In this document: positions 17,702 to 27,134 of the stretch, one piece after another | Layout: every line of letters begins with the position of its first letter | Numbering within the stretch: the stretch's first letter is position 1 | DNA from: Pacificispira sp033344895 | GTDB taxonomy: Bacteria; Pseudomonadota; Alphaproteobacteria; UBA8366; Aestuariispiraceae | Direction of reading: 5' to 3' | NCBI GenBank assembly: GCA_965229685.1 | Contig: OZ245920.1 | Coordinates: 2,294,001-2,358,000 of the forward strand | DNA: 64,000 nucleotides | Translations under genes and position numbers: made by a program | The notes under the pieces: model-generated | Database searches by the model: none | What the model was told of the DNA's origin: nothing | The model's input: only the letters and a program-made list of their open reading frames with translations

Positions 17702-19657
17702 GTGACACTTGTCGAAGACTTTCCGCACCGCGTCGTCGAACACACGGATATGGGTATCCGCCTGCCCGACGGCACCCGCCTCTCCGCGCGCGTCTGGTTA
17801 CCCGAAGGCGCCGACGAAAATCCGGTTCCGGCCATTCTGGAATATCTTCCCTATCGCAAGACGGATGGTACCTTGGTCCGCGATCAGGGCATGCATCCAT
17901 ACTTCGCCGGACATGGCTATGCCTGTCTGCGCGTCGACAGGCGCGGCTGCGGTGACAGCGAAGGCCTGTTTGACGACGAATATTCCCCTCAGGAACTGCA
18001 GGACGGGGTCGATATCATCGCCTGGATCGCGAACCAGCCATGGTGCAGCGGCGCGGTCGGGATTCAGGGGATATCCTGGGGCGGCTTCAACGGATTGCAG
18101 ATTGCCGCCCTCAAGCCGCCCGCTCTGAAAGCGGTCATTACCATCGGAACAACCGTCGACCGCTATGCCGACGACATTCATTACAAGGGCGGCATTCAGC
18201 TGACGGAGAATATCGGCTGGGCGGCCACGGTCCTGTCCTGGTTCTCGATGCCGCCCGATCCGGCCATCGTTGGCGACAAGTGGCGGGAGATGTGGCTGGA
18301 GCGGCTGGAGAACACGCCGTTTCTGGCCGAAACCTGGCTGCGTCACCGCGACAGGGACGCCTATTGGAAGCATGGCTCGGTCTGCGAGGATTTCGCTGCC
18401 ATCGAGGCCCCCGTTCTGGCGATCGGCGGCTATCTGGACGGCTACCGCAATGCAATGGCGCATCTCGCCGAAAACCTGCCCGGAACGGTCAAGGCCATCG
18501 CCGGGCCGTGGGGTCACAAGTATCCGCATATCTCGCATATCGAACCCGCGATGGGCTATCTGCAGGAGGCCCTGCGTTGGTGGGATCAATGGCTGAAAGG
18601 GATCGATACCGGGGTTGAAGACGACCCCGCTTACCGCGCCTATGTCATGGACAGTGTCGTCCCCTCCGTAAGCCAGTCCGAACGCCCCGGCGTCTGGCTG
18701 GCGGAAGCCGCCTGGCCACCGACCAATGTGCAGGCGCATCCCGTGATGCTCGGCGATGCCGACATTCCGTTCGATCTGGCCTGCGGCCGCGGTTGCGGCG
18801 AATACTTCACCTTCGGATTCGGACCAGGCGAACTGCCCGGCGACCAGCAGCAGGATGATGCCCGATCCGCCTGTTTCGACTTCGACCCTCCGCCGGGCGA
18901 GACCGTTCTGCTGGGTCGTGCCGGGTTCCGTGCCAGGGTCCGGTCGGACCAGCCCGCCGCGCAATTGATCGTCCGGCTCTGCGATCTGCGTCCGGACGGA
19001 ACTTCCGCCCTGATCGCCCACGGCATGCTGGATCTGCGCCGACGGGACAGTATGGAGCATCCGTCGGACATGCCGATCGGAGAGGACGTCACAGTCGCAA
19101 TCGATCTGGATCAATGCGCCTATCGCCTGCCGGAAGGCCACCGCCTGCGCCTCGCCCTGTCCAGCAGCTACTGGCCATTTGTCTGGCCGGAGGCGACCCC
19201 CGTCCACCTGGCGGTAACGGATGCGCAGGTCACCTTGCCCGTTCGCTCCGGCCCGGAAATCCCATGGAATGCGCCACCGCCCGAAAGCGCCCGCCCCCGC
19301 CGCCGCCGCATCCTTCGTCCAGGCGAGGAGACGAAGGAATGGACGAAGGATGCGCAGGGCCGATCCGTCCTGACCATCGCCTCCGACGAGGGTGAAATCG
19401 AAGATCTGGAGAACGGCCTGATTGCCACCTGCACCCTCAAAGAGGTCTGGACCCTGGACGAAAGCGACCCATCCAGCGCCCATGTCCGCATAGACTGGAC
19501 CCGCGGCATGGCCCGTGGCGACTGGTCGGTGCGAACCGAGACCTCTACGGAGATGCAGGCGACAGCGACGGGCTACGAAGCGAGTTATCGCCTCGAAGCA
19601 TTCGAGGGGGAGGACCGGGTGTTCGTGCAGAAGTTTAACGCGACCGTTCCCCGGTAA
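17702..19657 (+). CDS. CocE/NonD family alpha/beta hydrolase
   Basis: A 651-residue serine hydrolase of the X-Pro dipeptidyl-peptidase/cocaine-esterase group. The catalytic Ser is in GIQGISWGGFNG (about residue 125), the Asp probably in GYLDGYRN and the His in GPWGHKYPH. After about residue 340 comes the beta-rich C-terminal domain of the family (PPGETVLLGRAGFRARV). The start is GTG at 17702, preceded by GGAG; no better ATG opens the conserved N-terminus. The substrate, an ester, amide or acyl-peptide, cannot be predicted. It stands alone, followed by palindromic repeats. Confidence 0.85.
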   Translation: MTLVEDFPHRVVEHTDMGIRLPDGTRLSARVWLPEGADENPVPAILEYLPYRKTDGTLVRDQGMHPYFAGHGYACLRVDRRGCGDSEGLFDDEYSPQELQDGVDIIAWIANQPWCSGAVGIQGISWGGFNGLQIAALKPPALKAVITIGTTVDRYADDIHYKGGIQLTENIGWAATVLSWFSMPPDPAIVGDKWREMWLERLENTPFLAETWLRHRDRDAYWKHGSVCEDFAAIEAPVLAIGGYLDGYRNAMAHLAENLPGTVKAIAGPWGHKYPHISHIEPAMGYLQEALRWWDQWLKGIDTGVEDDPAYRAYVMDSVVPSVSQSERPGVWLAEAAWPPTNVQAHPVMLGDADIPFDLACGRGCGEYFTFGFGPGELPGDQQQDDARSACFDFDPPPGETVLLGRAGFRARVRSDQPAAQLIVRLCDLRPDGTSALIAHGMLDLRRRDSMEHPSDMPIGEDVTVAIDLDQCAYRLPEGHRLRLALSSSYWPFVWPEATPVHLAVTDAQVTLPVRSGPEIPWNAPPPESARPRRRRILRPGEETKEWTKDAQGRSVLTIASDEGEIEDLENGLIATCTLKEVWTLDESDPSSAHVRIDWTRGMARGDWSVRTETSTEMQATATGYEASYRLEAFEGEDRVFVQKFNATVPR

Positions 19658-19665
19658 GGCCCCCT

Positions 19666-19996
19666 CACCCCGGCCTCTCCCTCCAGGGAGAGGGAGGACG
19701 CCCCACCGTCGTGCTCCTGCGAAAGCAGGAGCCTTCTAAGCTTGGGCAATACCGCGTATCCACCAAGGTTCCTGCTTTCGCAGGAACACGGCAGTGCAAT
19801 CCACTCGTCATTCCCGCCAAGCCAGAGCCGTCGGCGAGGTGGTTGCCTGCCGCCCTGGACCACGGGTTATGCGAGAAGTGTCCCCAGCGTCCCCTCTGCG
19901 GCATCTACACCGCGCTCCTGCGAAAGCAGGAGCCTTCCTGATACAGGCTACAGCGGCTGATCCACCAAGGTTCCTGCTTTCGCAGGAACACGGCAG
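19666..19996. repeat. cluster of palindromic intergenic repeats
   Basis: The 345 bases between the hydrolase and gatB hold no gene but several short palindromes. A hairpin built on CCTCTCCCTCCAGGGAGAGG lies at 19674-19693. The unit CTCCTGCGAAAGCAGGAGCC occurs near 19715 and again near 19916. The related unit AAGGTTCCTGCTTTCGCAGG, followed by AACACGGCAG, occurs near 19769 and 19970. The pair (first unit, then second unit) is repeated about 200 bases apart in the same order. They look like dispersed REP-type elements and could fold in the mRNAs of both flanking genes, which converge here. Confidence 0.65.
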
Positions 19997-20002
19997 CACC
20001 GC

Positions 20003-21460
20003 CTAACCGTCCAGCTTCGACTTCAGCAACTGGTTGACCATGGCGGGGTTGGCCTGACCCTTGGTGGCCTTCATCACCTGACCGACAAACCAACCGATCA
20101 GGCCGGTCTTGCCGCCGCGATAGGCATCGACCTGGCCGGGATTGTCCGCGATCAGCGTGTCGATGATGCCTTCCAGTTCCCCGGTATCGGAAATCTGCTT
20201 CAGGCCCTTCGCCTCGACGATTTCGGCGGCCGGCTTTCCGGTTTCCAGCATCTCGTCGAAGACCTCCTTGGCGATCTTGCCTGAGATGGTGCCGTCCTTG
20301 ATCAGTTTGACCAGACCGCCCAGCCCTTCGGCATCGATCCGGATCTCGTCCAGGCTCTGCCCGGTCTTGTTCAGGCGGCCGAACAATTCGACGGTCAGCC
20401 AGTTCGCGGCCAGCTTGGCATCGCCGCCGGCTTTCGCCGCGGTCTCGAAAAAGTCTGCCGTTTCACGCTCGGCCACCAGAACGCCCGCGTCATAGGCGCT
20501 CAACCCGTAATCCTTCATGAAACGGTGCTTCTTGGGATCCGGCAGTTCCGGCAGGCCTTCGCGGCAGCCATCGACATAGGCATCGTCGAACTCCACCGGA
20601 AGTAGGTCCGGGTCCGGGAAGTAACGATAGTCGTGGGCGTCCTCCTTGGTGCGCATCGACCGTGTCTCGCCCTTGTTCGGATCGAACAGGCGGGTTTCCT
20701 GCACCACCGTGCCGCCGCTTTCGATCAGGCGAATCTGGCGTTTTGCCTCGACCTCGGCGGCCTGCCGGATGAAGCGCAGGGAGTTGACGTTCTTAACCTC
20801 GGCCCGCGTACCCAGCGGATCGCCCGGCTTGCGCACCGACACGTTGATATCGGCCCGCATCGAGCCTTCCTGCATGTTCCCGTCGCAGGAGCCGATATAG
20901 CGCAGGATGGACCGAAGCTTGCCGACATAGGCCGATGCCTCGTCGGGCGAGCGGATGTCAGGCTTGGACACAATCTCCATCAGCGGGACGCCGGCGCGGT
21001 TCAGATCGATCAGCGTCTTTTCCGGAACCTGATCATGGATCGACTTTCCGGCATCCTGTTCCAGGTGCAGCCGCTCGATTCCGATCCTGCGGACCTCGCC
21101 ATCCTCCATGTCGATCTCGATCTCGCCCTCGCCGATGATCGGCTCCTCGTACTGGCTGATCTGATAGCCCTGGGGCAGATCGGGATAGAAGTAATTCTTG
21201 CGCGCGAAGACGGACCGCTTGTTGACCTTTGCGTTCAGCGCCAGCCCGGTACGCACGGCCTGGCGGATCGCCTCGGCATTCACCACCGGCAGCATGCCCG
21301 GCATGGCCGCGTCGACCAGGGACACCTGACTGTTCGGTTCGGCCCCGAAATCGGTCGGCGCGCCCGAAAACAGCTTTGCCTTAGACGTGACCTGGGCATG
21401 GACTTCCATGCCGATTACCACTTCCCATTCCCCGGTCTTACCCTTGAGTCTGTACGCCAT
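20003..21460 (-). CDS. gatB: Asp-tRNA(Asn)/Glu-tRNA(Gln) amidotransferase subunit B
   Basis: 485 residues of the GatCAB subunit that activates the misacylated tRNA carboxyl group with ATP before amidation. The N-terminus WEVVIGMEVHAQVTSKAKLFSG is the family signature. YFYPDLPQGYQISQYE and the YRYFPDPDLLP motif near residue 285 are the catalytic-cradle landmarks, and the C-terminal GatB/YqeY tail domain ends in NPAMVNQLLKSKL. Full length. gatA and gatC are not in this window. It converges with the hydrolase across the repeat cluster, and its 5' side faces an unknown membrane-protein gene on the other strand. Confidence 0.95.
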   Translation of the reverse strand: MAYRLKGKTGEWEVVIGMEVHAQVTSKAKLFSGAPTDFGAEPNSQVSLVDAAMPGMLPVVNAEAIRQAVRTGLALNAKVNKRSVFARKNYFYPDLPQGYQISQYEEPIIGEGEIEIDMEDGEVRRIGIERLHLEQDAGKSIHDQVPEKTLIDLNRAGVPLMEIVSKPDIRSPDEASAYVGKLRSILRYIGSCDGNMQEGSMRADINVSVRKPGDPLGTRAEVKNVNSLRFIRQAAEVEAKRQIRLIESGGTVVQETRLFDPNKGETRSMRTKEDAHDYRYFPDPDLLPVEFDDAYVDGCREGLPELPDPKKHRFMKDYGLSAYDAGVLVAERETADFFETAAKAGGDAKLAANWLTVELFGRLNKTGQSLDEIRIDAEGLGGLVKLIKDGTISGKIAKEVFDEMLETGKPAAEIVEAKGLKQISDTGELEGIIDTLIADNPGQVDAYRGGKTGLIGWFVGQVMKATKGQANPAMVNQLLKSKLDG

Positions 21461-21603
21461 TGTCCGGCCCGTTTCTGCGGCTGAAAATCAGAGTGGATCG
21501 AATACCGGGCCACGCCGGGCGTGGCAAGGGATGGATGTTTACGGTTTGCCCGCAGAAGGGGTATCCTTGGTATCGCCCGCCACCGTTCTGGATGATTTCA
21601 CGA

Positions 21604-22275
21604 ATGTCCGACTATCGGTTCCTTAGTTTTCTGCCTGGCTGGAGGCAGGAGAACGGTTTCTTTGTCGATTCCCGAGACAGAATTGTTTTCTGGGCTGAAA
21701 AGGACGGCCCAGGCTATGTTCTGAGCCCCTCGAACGCCGCAAAAATCGCCAAAAGAATGGACGCTAATCGGTATTTTTCTGGCTGTGCGTTGAGCCTTGG
21801 GTTTCTCGTTTTTTTCATCGTAATGACCATCTCACAGGGCGTGACTACATGGCTCGGATTTGCAATCGCAATTGCCTATCTGGCCGTAATTCAGCTTCTG
21901 GATTGGCGTCAGCAAAAATTTCATTCCCCAGCCGCGTTCAAGGCTGATGCGGAGAAACTTTGCTCGCGGAAAGTTCTGATACCACGCCCAAAGCCATTCA
22001 AGATTCGCCCCTCCGAGAATCTATCTGGTACCCCCTCATCCTTGACCAACCGGTTCTTCGTAATCCTGATGCTGTTTCTTGCGGGCTCGGCAGGATTATT
22101 CGGACTACTTTTCTGGCGAGTAGTATCTGAGCATCCATATTATATTGTTGTGATGTTCTACTCCATTGGCGCTGTAGTTTGGCTCTACCGCGAACTCACT
22201 CGACCGTCGATTTCAACCCAGAACGCTCTTTACGAGATGCGGGAAGACCTCATAGCCGCGACCGAGTCCATGTAG
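21604..22275 (+). CDS. unknown four-helix membrane protein, split-system part 1
   Basis: 223 residues, no family recognised. The start at MSDYRFLSF is chosen because the same N-terminal motif opens the protein at 28942. The first 45 residues are soluble and carry R-Q-x-NGFFVD, DRI, W and PGY in order. Four hydrophobic segments follow at about residues 57-77, 81-99, 147-168 and 175-193, with a basic loop PRPKPFKIRP between the second and third. The protein at 28942 shows the same order, including PRPKPIRLRL, so the two are paralogous by eye. The next gene, 119 bases downstream, matches the rest of that longer protein. Base composition looks AT-richer than the neighbours, hinting at transfer. 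Confidence 0.6.
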   Translation: MSDYRFLSFLPGWRQENGFFVDSRDRIVFWAEKDGPGYVLSPSNAAKIAKRMDANRYFSGCALSLGFLVFFIVMTISQGVTTWLGFAIAIAYLAVIQLLDWRQQKFHSPAAFKADAEKLCSRKVLIPRPKPFKIRPSENLSGTPSSLTNRFFVILMLFLAGSAGLFGLLFWRVVSEHPYYIVVMFYSIGAVVWLYRELTRPSISTQNALYEMREDLIAATESM

Positions 22276-22394
22276 TCCCCTCCCCGCGCAATGGGAAGGT
22301 CGCCCGACGTCCCATGTTTCACTTTCGGTCGGGATGTCACCGCGCTACCCTCCCGTGTCGAAAGCGGGACCGCACGACAACAAGCGGCACGGGG

Positions 22395-23294
22395 ATGACC
22401 GGCGACACCGATTACAAATGGCGGCATGGAAACGCGGCACGGCGGCAATTCGTCAACGGGCTGGGTGATTCCGGGTTCAAGACGGCAACGCGCAACTGGC
22501 TCACTCCGGTCCTGGCGGCCATGGCGGTGCTGGCAGCGACACTCTATTCGGCATCGAACCTCCTTCCCGTTCTGGCGCCGGTGGAGATCTATCCGCCGGA
22601 CCGGCTGGCCAGTGCCTATTGCCGGACGACATTTCGGGGCGCCGACGATTGCTGGCGCAAAGCGGGTGCCCAGAATGAGCCGATCCTGTACCGCTGGGAG
22701 CGCACGCCGCGTGTCGTAATCCGCGAGATGCCCAAGGGTGCCGACAGTGCGGTCCGGCATCATCTTTATCTGGCACTGCGCGACCATCTGAACGTCGCCG
22801 GGTTCTCGGATGTGCAGATATCCAAGGACCCACCGGTCAGCCGCAGCGGGACAATCGATATCCGCTTTCCGCCATGGCACACGATGCCGGAGGACGTGAA
22901 GGAAAAGACCCGGTCGCTGCGCTGGGGGCATTCGAAGGGCAGCATGAACTGGGTCGAACTGTCCCTGAACGCGGAGGCCATTCGGGACTGGGCCGAGAAG
23001 AACACCGGTCCTGGCCGATCCTATGAATCCAATCTGAAATTCTATGCCGAGGCCATGGCGGCTACGGTTCTGGGCCGTGTCGTCGGGCGCCGTCCGGCCC
23101 GGGCGGAGCTCGAATTCCAGGATGTCACGGTATCGCTGGAGACCGCCCTGACGGCCCTGCATTACGCGCCGGATCTGAAGGCCGGCGCGGATATTCGGGA
23201 ATCGGTCGCCGCCATCGACAACCTGGCCGAGGGCCTGAGCCAGTCGAAATCCTTCCGAACCTGGCTGGCCGAGCGGCGCGAAACAGTCCGCTAG
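22395..23294 (+). CDS. unknown membrane-anchored periplasmic protein, split-system part 2
   Basis: 299 residues from the ATG at 22395 (MTGDTDYKWRH), preceded by a G-rich site. One membrane anchor lies at about residues 38-58. The remainder should be periplasmic, with Cys residues in YCRTTF and DDCWRK that could form a disulfide. The segment from IYPPDRLASAYCR to the W-E-R after EPILYR resembles the same-placed segment of the 28942 protein (YDPHEALDAFCR, then LMRWTYRP), so I read it as the detached C-terminal half of that protein. No enzymatic motif is seen. Unlike its upstream neighbour it is GC-rich. I do not know its function. Confidence 0.55.
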   Translation: MTGDTDYKWRHGNAARRQFVNGLGDSGFKTATRNWLTPVLAAMAVLAATLYSASNLLPVLAPVEIYPPDRLASAYCRTTFRGADDCWRKAGAQNEPILYRWERTPRVVIREMPKGADSAVRHHLYLALRDHLNVAGFSDVQISKDPPVSRSGTIDIRFPPWHTMPEDVKEKTRSLRWGHSKGSMNWVELSLNAEAIRDWAEKNTGPGRSYESNLKFYAEAMAATVLGRVVGRRPARAELEFQDVTVSLETALTALHYAPDLKAGADIRESVAAIDNLAEGLSQSKSFRTWLAERRETVR

Positions 23295-23551
23295 CATCCC
23301 CCCATATCCCCAGCCTGCTGGAACGTCGACCGTTTGGAAGGCGGCGGATCGCCGTTCTGCATTTTCGACCGTCGCCCCTTTGGATGATCCTTGGCGAAGC
23401 CATCAGCTCGGTTCCGTGACGCGAATGACCCCATTGAGGTCATTGTGCCTCTACCGCACGGAAATCGACTTGGGCACCTTCCGGCCGGCGTTCGGGCCCA
23501 TGCGGCCCGATCGTGATTCACGACATCGATCAGGCAAAGGTAGAGAGCAAG

Positions 23552-24199
23552 ATGACTGAAAACTTCTGGGAAATTCACGGCAAGGAATTCGTGAACTGTA
23601 ACTGCGACTTTGGCTGCCCCTGCCAGTTCAACGCGTTGCCGACGGACGGCACCTGCACGGGCATGGGCGCAATGCACATCGAAAGCGGCTTTCATGGCGG
23701 TGTCCGGCTGGACGGGCTGAATGTCGTCTGGCTGCTGCACTGGCCCAATCCGATCCATCTGGGGAACGGGATTTCTCAGGCCATCATCGACGAGCGCGCC
23801 AGCGAGGAACAAAGGGCGGCACTGAGCCGCATACTATACGGGCTCGATACCGATATGGGCGCAACGCACTGGCAGGTCTTCAGCACGACAATGCAGAAAG
23901 CACTGCCGCCGCTTTACCGGCCTGTCGATTTTGATGTCGATGTCGACAGCCGGGTAGCGCGGCTGATCGTCCCTGGACTGATTGAATCAAGAGGAACGCC
24001 GATCCGGAACCCCGTGACCGGCGATGAACACCGCGCGCGCATCGACCTGCCCAATGGATTTGAGTACTCGGTCGCCGAAATGGGCAGCGGCACGTCGACG
24101 GCACTCGGTGACATCCCGATGGAACTGAAGGACAGCTACGGGCAATTCGCGGAAATCCATCTGTCCCAGTCGGGAATCATCAAGGCGAGGGCCGCCTGA
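23552..24199 (+). CDS. DUF1326 domain protein
   Basis: 215 residues matching DUF1326: the start ENFWEIHGKEFVNCNCDFGC with its Cys cluster (C-x-C-x3-C-x-C near residues 15-23), then the glycine-rich GMGAMHIESGFHGGVRLDG. The cluster suggests metal or redox binding, but the role is not established. The ATG at 23552 is chosen over 23513 because it begins the conserved motif and has AAAGG upstream. The stop overlaps the start of the DUF2182 gene by one base, and this pair recurs in many bacteria, which implies a joint function. Confidence 0.85.
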   Translation: MTENFWEIHGKEFVNCNCDFGCPCQFNALPTDGTCTGMGAMHIESGFHGGVRLDGLNVVWLLHWPNPIHLGNGISQAIIDERASEEQRAALSRILYGLDTDMGATHWQVFSTTMQKALPPLYRPVDFDVDVDSRVARLIVPGLIESRGTPIRNPVTGDEHRARIDLPNGFEYSVAEMGSGTSTALGDIPMELKDSYGQFAEIHLSQSGIIKARAA

Positions 24200-25023
24200 T
24201 GCGACTCCAGGCGGATTTCCTGGGGATACTGGCGACGAGCCTGAGGCGCGACAAGTTTCTTGTCGCGCTGCCGCTTGGGGCGGTGATCCTTTTGTCATGG
24301 CTCTATGTGGTGACCGGTGTCGGGCTGGGCATGGATCCGGCAGCCATGAGCGAACCGGCCTTTCCGCCCCCCAAAACCACGCCGGTTCATCCCCCCATGG
24401 GGTGGGGCGCCGGCTACAGTCTCGTGATCTTTGTCATGTGGTGGCTGATGATGGTCGCCATGATGTTGCCCAGCGCCGTGCCGGTGGTTCTGATCTACGA
24501 TCGCATGCGGCGAATTGGATCCTCGTCCCCTTCCCCAACCACAAGGATGGGAAGCAGTTGGCGCTTCGTTGCGGGGTATCTGCTCGTCTGGGGTGGTTTC
24601 AGCCTTCTGGCCACGGTCCTGCAGGCCGTGTATGAGCGCGCAGGGCTTGTGCACCCCATGACCATGTGGAGTCTGAACAATACATTCACTGCGATCCTGT
24701 TGGTCCTGGCCGGATTGTACCAATGGACCCCGTTGAAGGAGAAATGCCTGCAGACCTGCCGGTCTCCCGGGGCGTTCCTCGCACGGAACTGGCGTAGAGG
24801 CCAGTGGGGTGCGCTCCGCATGGGACTGCATCACGGCGCCTACTGCCTCGGATGCTGCTGGTTTCTGATGGGTCTGCTCTTTGCGGGCGGCGTGATGAAC
24901 CTCTACTGGATCACGGGCCTGGCGATCTTCGTCCTGATCGAGAAGGTCCTGCCGGCCGGTGCCGGCTTCGGGCGTCTTGCCGGAATTGGGATGGTTTATG
25001 GGGGAATATGGCTGTTGGTTTGA
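24199..25023 (+). CDS. DUF2182 integral membrane protein
   Basis: 274 residues with roughly seven hydrophobic segments, matching DUF2182, a predicted metal-binding membrane family. Visible hallmarks are FVMWWLMMVAMMLPSAVPV near residue 75, with its many methionines, and the segment MGLHHGAYCLGCCWFLM near residue 210 with His and Cys residues. Translationally coupled to the DUF1326 gene. One plausible idea is handling of a soft metal between the soluble Cys protein and this membrane protein; that is inference only. It converges on the AraC-type regulator gene 52 bases away. Confidence 0.85.
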   Translation: MRLQADFLGILATSLRRDKFLVALPLGAVILLSWLYVVTGVGLGMDPAAMSEPAFPPPKTTPVHPPMGWGAGYSLVIFVMWWLMMVAMMLPSAVPVVLIYDRMRRIGSSSPSPTTRMGSSWRFVAGYLLVWGGFSLLATVLQAVYERAGLVHPMTMWSLNNTFTAILLVLAGLYQWTPLKEKCLQTCRSPGAFLARNWRRGQWGALRMGLHHGAYCLGCCWFLMGLLFAGGVMNLYWITGLAIFVLIEKVLPAGAGFGRLAGIGMVYGGIWLLV

Positions 25024-25075
25024 GCGTCCTGCCGCCGGTTGCCTAACATGCGATCAGACGTTCAGGATCTCTTAG

Positions 25076-26116
25076 TCACCAGACCTCGCAATCCGTGAAA
25101 TCCGGCAATGCCGCGTTCTTCCGATACATGCCAGGCGTGACCCCGGTCAGGCGCTTGAAGAGGCGTCGGAAGAACGCGGCATCCTCATATCCCACCTTCC
25201 AGCAGATGTCCTCGATCGACAGGGAAGACTGCTCCAGAAGCCGCTTGCTTCGATCGACGCGCAGTTGCTGCACGTATTGAATGGGCGTCAGGCCCGTCGC
25301 CCGCCTGAACCGTCTGATGAAGCTCCTTGGAGCGACACCGGTCAGAGAGGCCATCGCGAGCACCGGGTTGGGACTGGAAAAATTCTTCTCCAGCCATTGC
25401 TGGCAGCGCAGGATCACATCGTCGCCGTGGTCCAACTCCGGGGCAAAGATATAGAAGGCCGCTTGCTGCTCCCAGTGCCAGCGCATGACAAAGAACTTGC
25501 TGACGGCATGTGCCGTCGGATAGCCGACGAACCGGGCGATCAAGTAAAGTACGAGGTCCTGCCAGGACGACGCGCCGCCGCCCATCACGAATTCTCGGTT
25601 GCCACCACTTGTCACCAGCAGCCGTTCCGTCTTGAGCTGAACCTCTGGAAAGGCGGTCCGGAAATCGGGAACATGCGCCCAATGCAGCGTGGCTTGCAGC
25701 CCGTTGAGCAGCCCCGTTTCGGCCAGCATGAAGACACCGGAACAGGTCGTACACAACAGCCCACCCCTGCTGTGTACCGCCTTCAGCCACGCGGTTACTT
25801 CCGGATTTTCGCCGCGAACCCAACCCTTCGTATCATGAGAAATTGACGGGACGATCACCAGATCCGCGTCCGTCGCGTCGTCAATGGCGCTACTGCTGTC
25901 GATGTCCTGTGCGCTGGCGGTACGGACCCTTCCCCCCTTGTGAGAAACGATGCTTACATCGAACGGCGCGTCCTTCGGAACGTTCGGGTCCAGGTGGTGC
26001 AGGTTGGATACCGTCGACAGGACATCGTAGACCCCCAGCAATGAGGATGCGTAGGACCTTTCCGTGACAAGAATGCATGTCTTGAGCGGCCGCTGGGCCG
26101 ACGCCCACCGAGTCAT
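25076..26116 (-). CDS. GlxA-type AraC family transcription regulator
   Basis: 346 residues from the ATG at 26116 (MTRWASAQRP). The first 200 residues are a DJ-1/PfpI-like domain of the GlxA group, with the elbow CTTCSGVFMLAETGLLNG and the motif TLHWAHV. The last 100 form two AraC helix-turn-helix units, with SLTGVAPRSFIRRFRRATGL and the signature WKVGYEDAAFFRRLFKRLTG. Such proteins are usually activators, often of amine or amino-acid use. The start codon overlaps the stop of the EamA transporter gene (ATGA), so the two are coexpressed, and the regulator probably controls that transporter or its substrate pathway. Confidence 0.85.
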   Translation of the reverse strand: MTRWASAQRPLKTCILVTERSYASSLLGVYDVLSTVSNLHHLDPNVPKDAPFDVSIVSHKGGRVRTASAQDIDSSSAIDDATDADLVIVPSISHDTKGWVRGENPEVTAWLKAVHSRGGLLCTTCSGVFMLAETGLLNGLQATLHWAHVPDFRTAFPEVQLKTERLLVTSGGNREFVMGGGASSWQDLVLYLIARFVGYPTAHAVSKFFVMRWHWEQQAAFYIFAPELDHGDDVILRCQQWLEKNFSSPNPVLAMASLTGVAPRSFIRRFRRATGLTPIQYVQQLRVDRSKRLLEQSSLSIEDICWKVGYEDAAFFRRLFKRLTGVTPGMYRKNAALPDFTDCEVW

Positions 26117-27042
26117 CGGTTGATCAGCCGCTCGGCGAAAGCAGCGACCATCCCCAGCGTGACGATCCCTACTCCAGCCCATTCAAGGCGGCCCGGAAAC
26201 TCCCCGAGCACATGAATCGCGATCAGCGTCGTCACACATGGAATGGCCGCGGTGAACAGCGCGGTTCCGTTCGGGCCAAGACTGTGCACAGACCGCATAT
26301 AGACAAAGATGGATACAGCGCCGACCAGCGCCCCCTGGAAAATCGCCTGCACCAGAAGATCCTGCGCCTCCACGGCGATCCATCCATCGATTCCGAACAC
26401 CGTGAAATAGACCGGCAAATAGAGCCCGGCTGAAACAACAACCACCAAGGCAGCGGCTTGAACCGCAGGAATCCCCGCCCGTTTGACGTAGATGCCGCAT
26501 GCCGACCAGCAGAGCGCGGCGAGAAGCAGGCAGAAATCCCCAATCAGTTGAGTGGATGTCGCACCGCGCATGGTATCGAACGCCATCAATCCGATCCCCA
26601 GGGCAATCAGCAGGACGCCGGGAATCGACCCGCGGCGCACGCTTTCCCCAAGCAGCAGACTGACGGCAAAAGTGAACAGCGGCAGCGTACCGTGCAAGAG
26701 GACCGCGCCATGCGCTGCCGGTGCCAGGAAGAACCCGGCATAGGCAAGGAGCGCGAACCCGAGCCCGCCCAGAAAGGCCATGCGAATTACCGCCGCCAGT
26801 GCCATGCCCGCGAAACGCCGACGCAGGAACAGCGGCAGCATGATCAGGCCGCCGACCGCGAACCTAAGAGCCGCAATGTCCCATACCCCAAATCCTGCGG
26901 TGCTTCCGACCCGGGACATGATGTTGAAGCCGGAGAAGAGGAGAACGACCGTCAATGCGCAGATCACGCCTATCGCGTGCTCCCTTCTGATCCGGGCGGC
27001 CTCCTGGAACTGCGTCCTTTGCGGGGAATCCGAAACGGCCAT
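26113..27042 (-). CDS. EamA/DMT family transporter
   Basis: 309 residues with about ten hydrophobic segments, arranged as two EamA repeats. The first opens with VICALTVVLLFSGFNIMSRV and contains AALRFAVGGLIMLPLF; the second begins with FCLLLAALCWSACGIYVKRAG. It is an inner-membrane exporter of the drug/metabolite superfamily, substrate unknown. It shares a transcript with the GlxA-type regulator and is divergent from a LysR gene over 92 AT-rich bases, so the LysR protein is a likely second controller. Confidence 0.85.
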   Translation of the reverse strand: MAVSDSPQRTQFQEAARIRREHAIGVICALTVVLLFSGFNIMSRVGSTAGFGVWDIAALRFAVGGLIMLPLFLRRRFAGMALAAVIRMAFLGGLGFALLAYAGFFLAPAAHGAVLLHGTLPLFTFAVSLLLGESVRRGSIPGVLLIALGIGLMAFDTMRGATSTQLIGDFCLLLAALCWSACGIYVKRAGIPAVQAAALVVVVSAGLYLPVYFTVFGIDGWIAVEAQDLLVQAIFQGALVGAVSIFVYMRSVHSLGPNGTALFTAAIPCVTTLIAIHVLGEFPGRLEWAGVGIVTLGMVAAFAERLINR

Positions 27043-27134
27043 GGCAGAAATCCTCCGAGAGAGTCAGGGAGAAGCGTTCTAGCCTGCCGCCAAACATAAT
27101 GATAACATATATAATTAATGAATTGAGATAAGGT

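Noticed and set aside
17798..19483. 561-residue minus-strand open frame
   Set aside because: Antisense to the CocE/NonD hydrolase, with no family features of its own.
19666..19996. Possible CRISPR array
   Set aside because: Only two copies of each unit, palindromic themselves, with unequal spacing and no cas gene nearby; fits REP-type elements.
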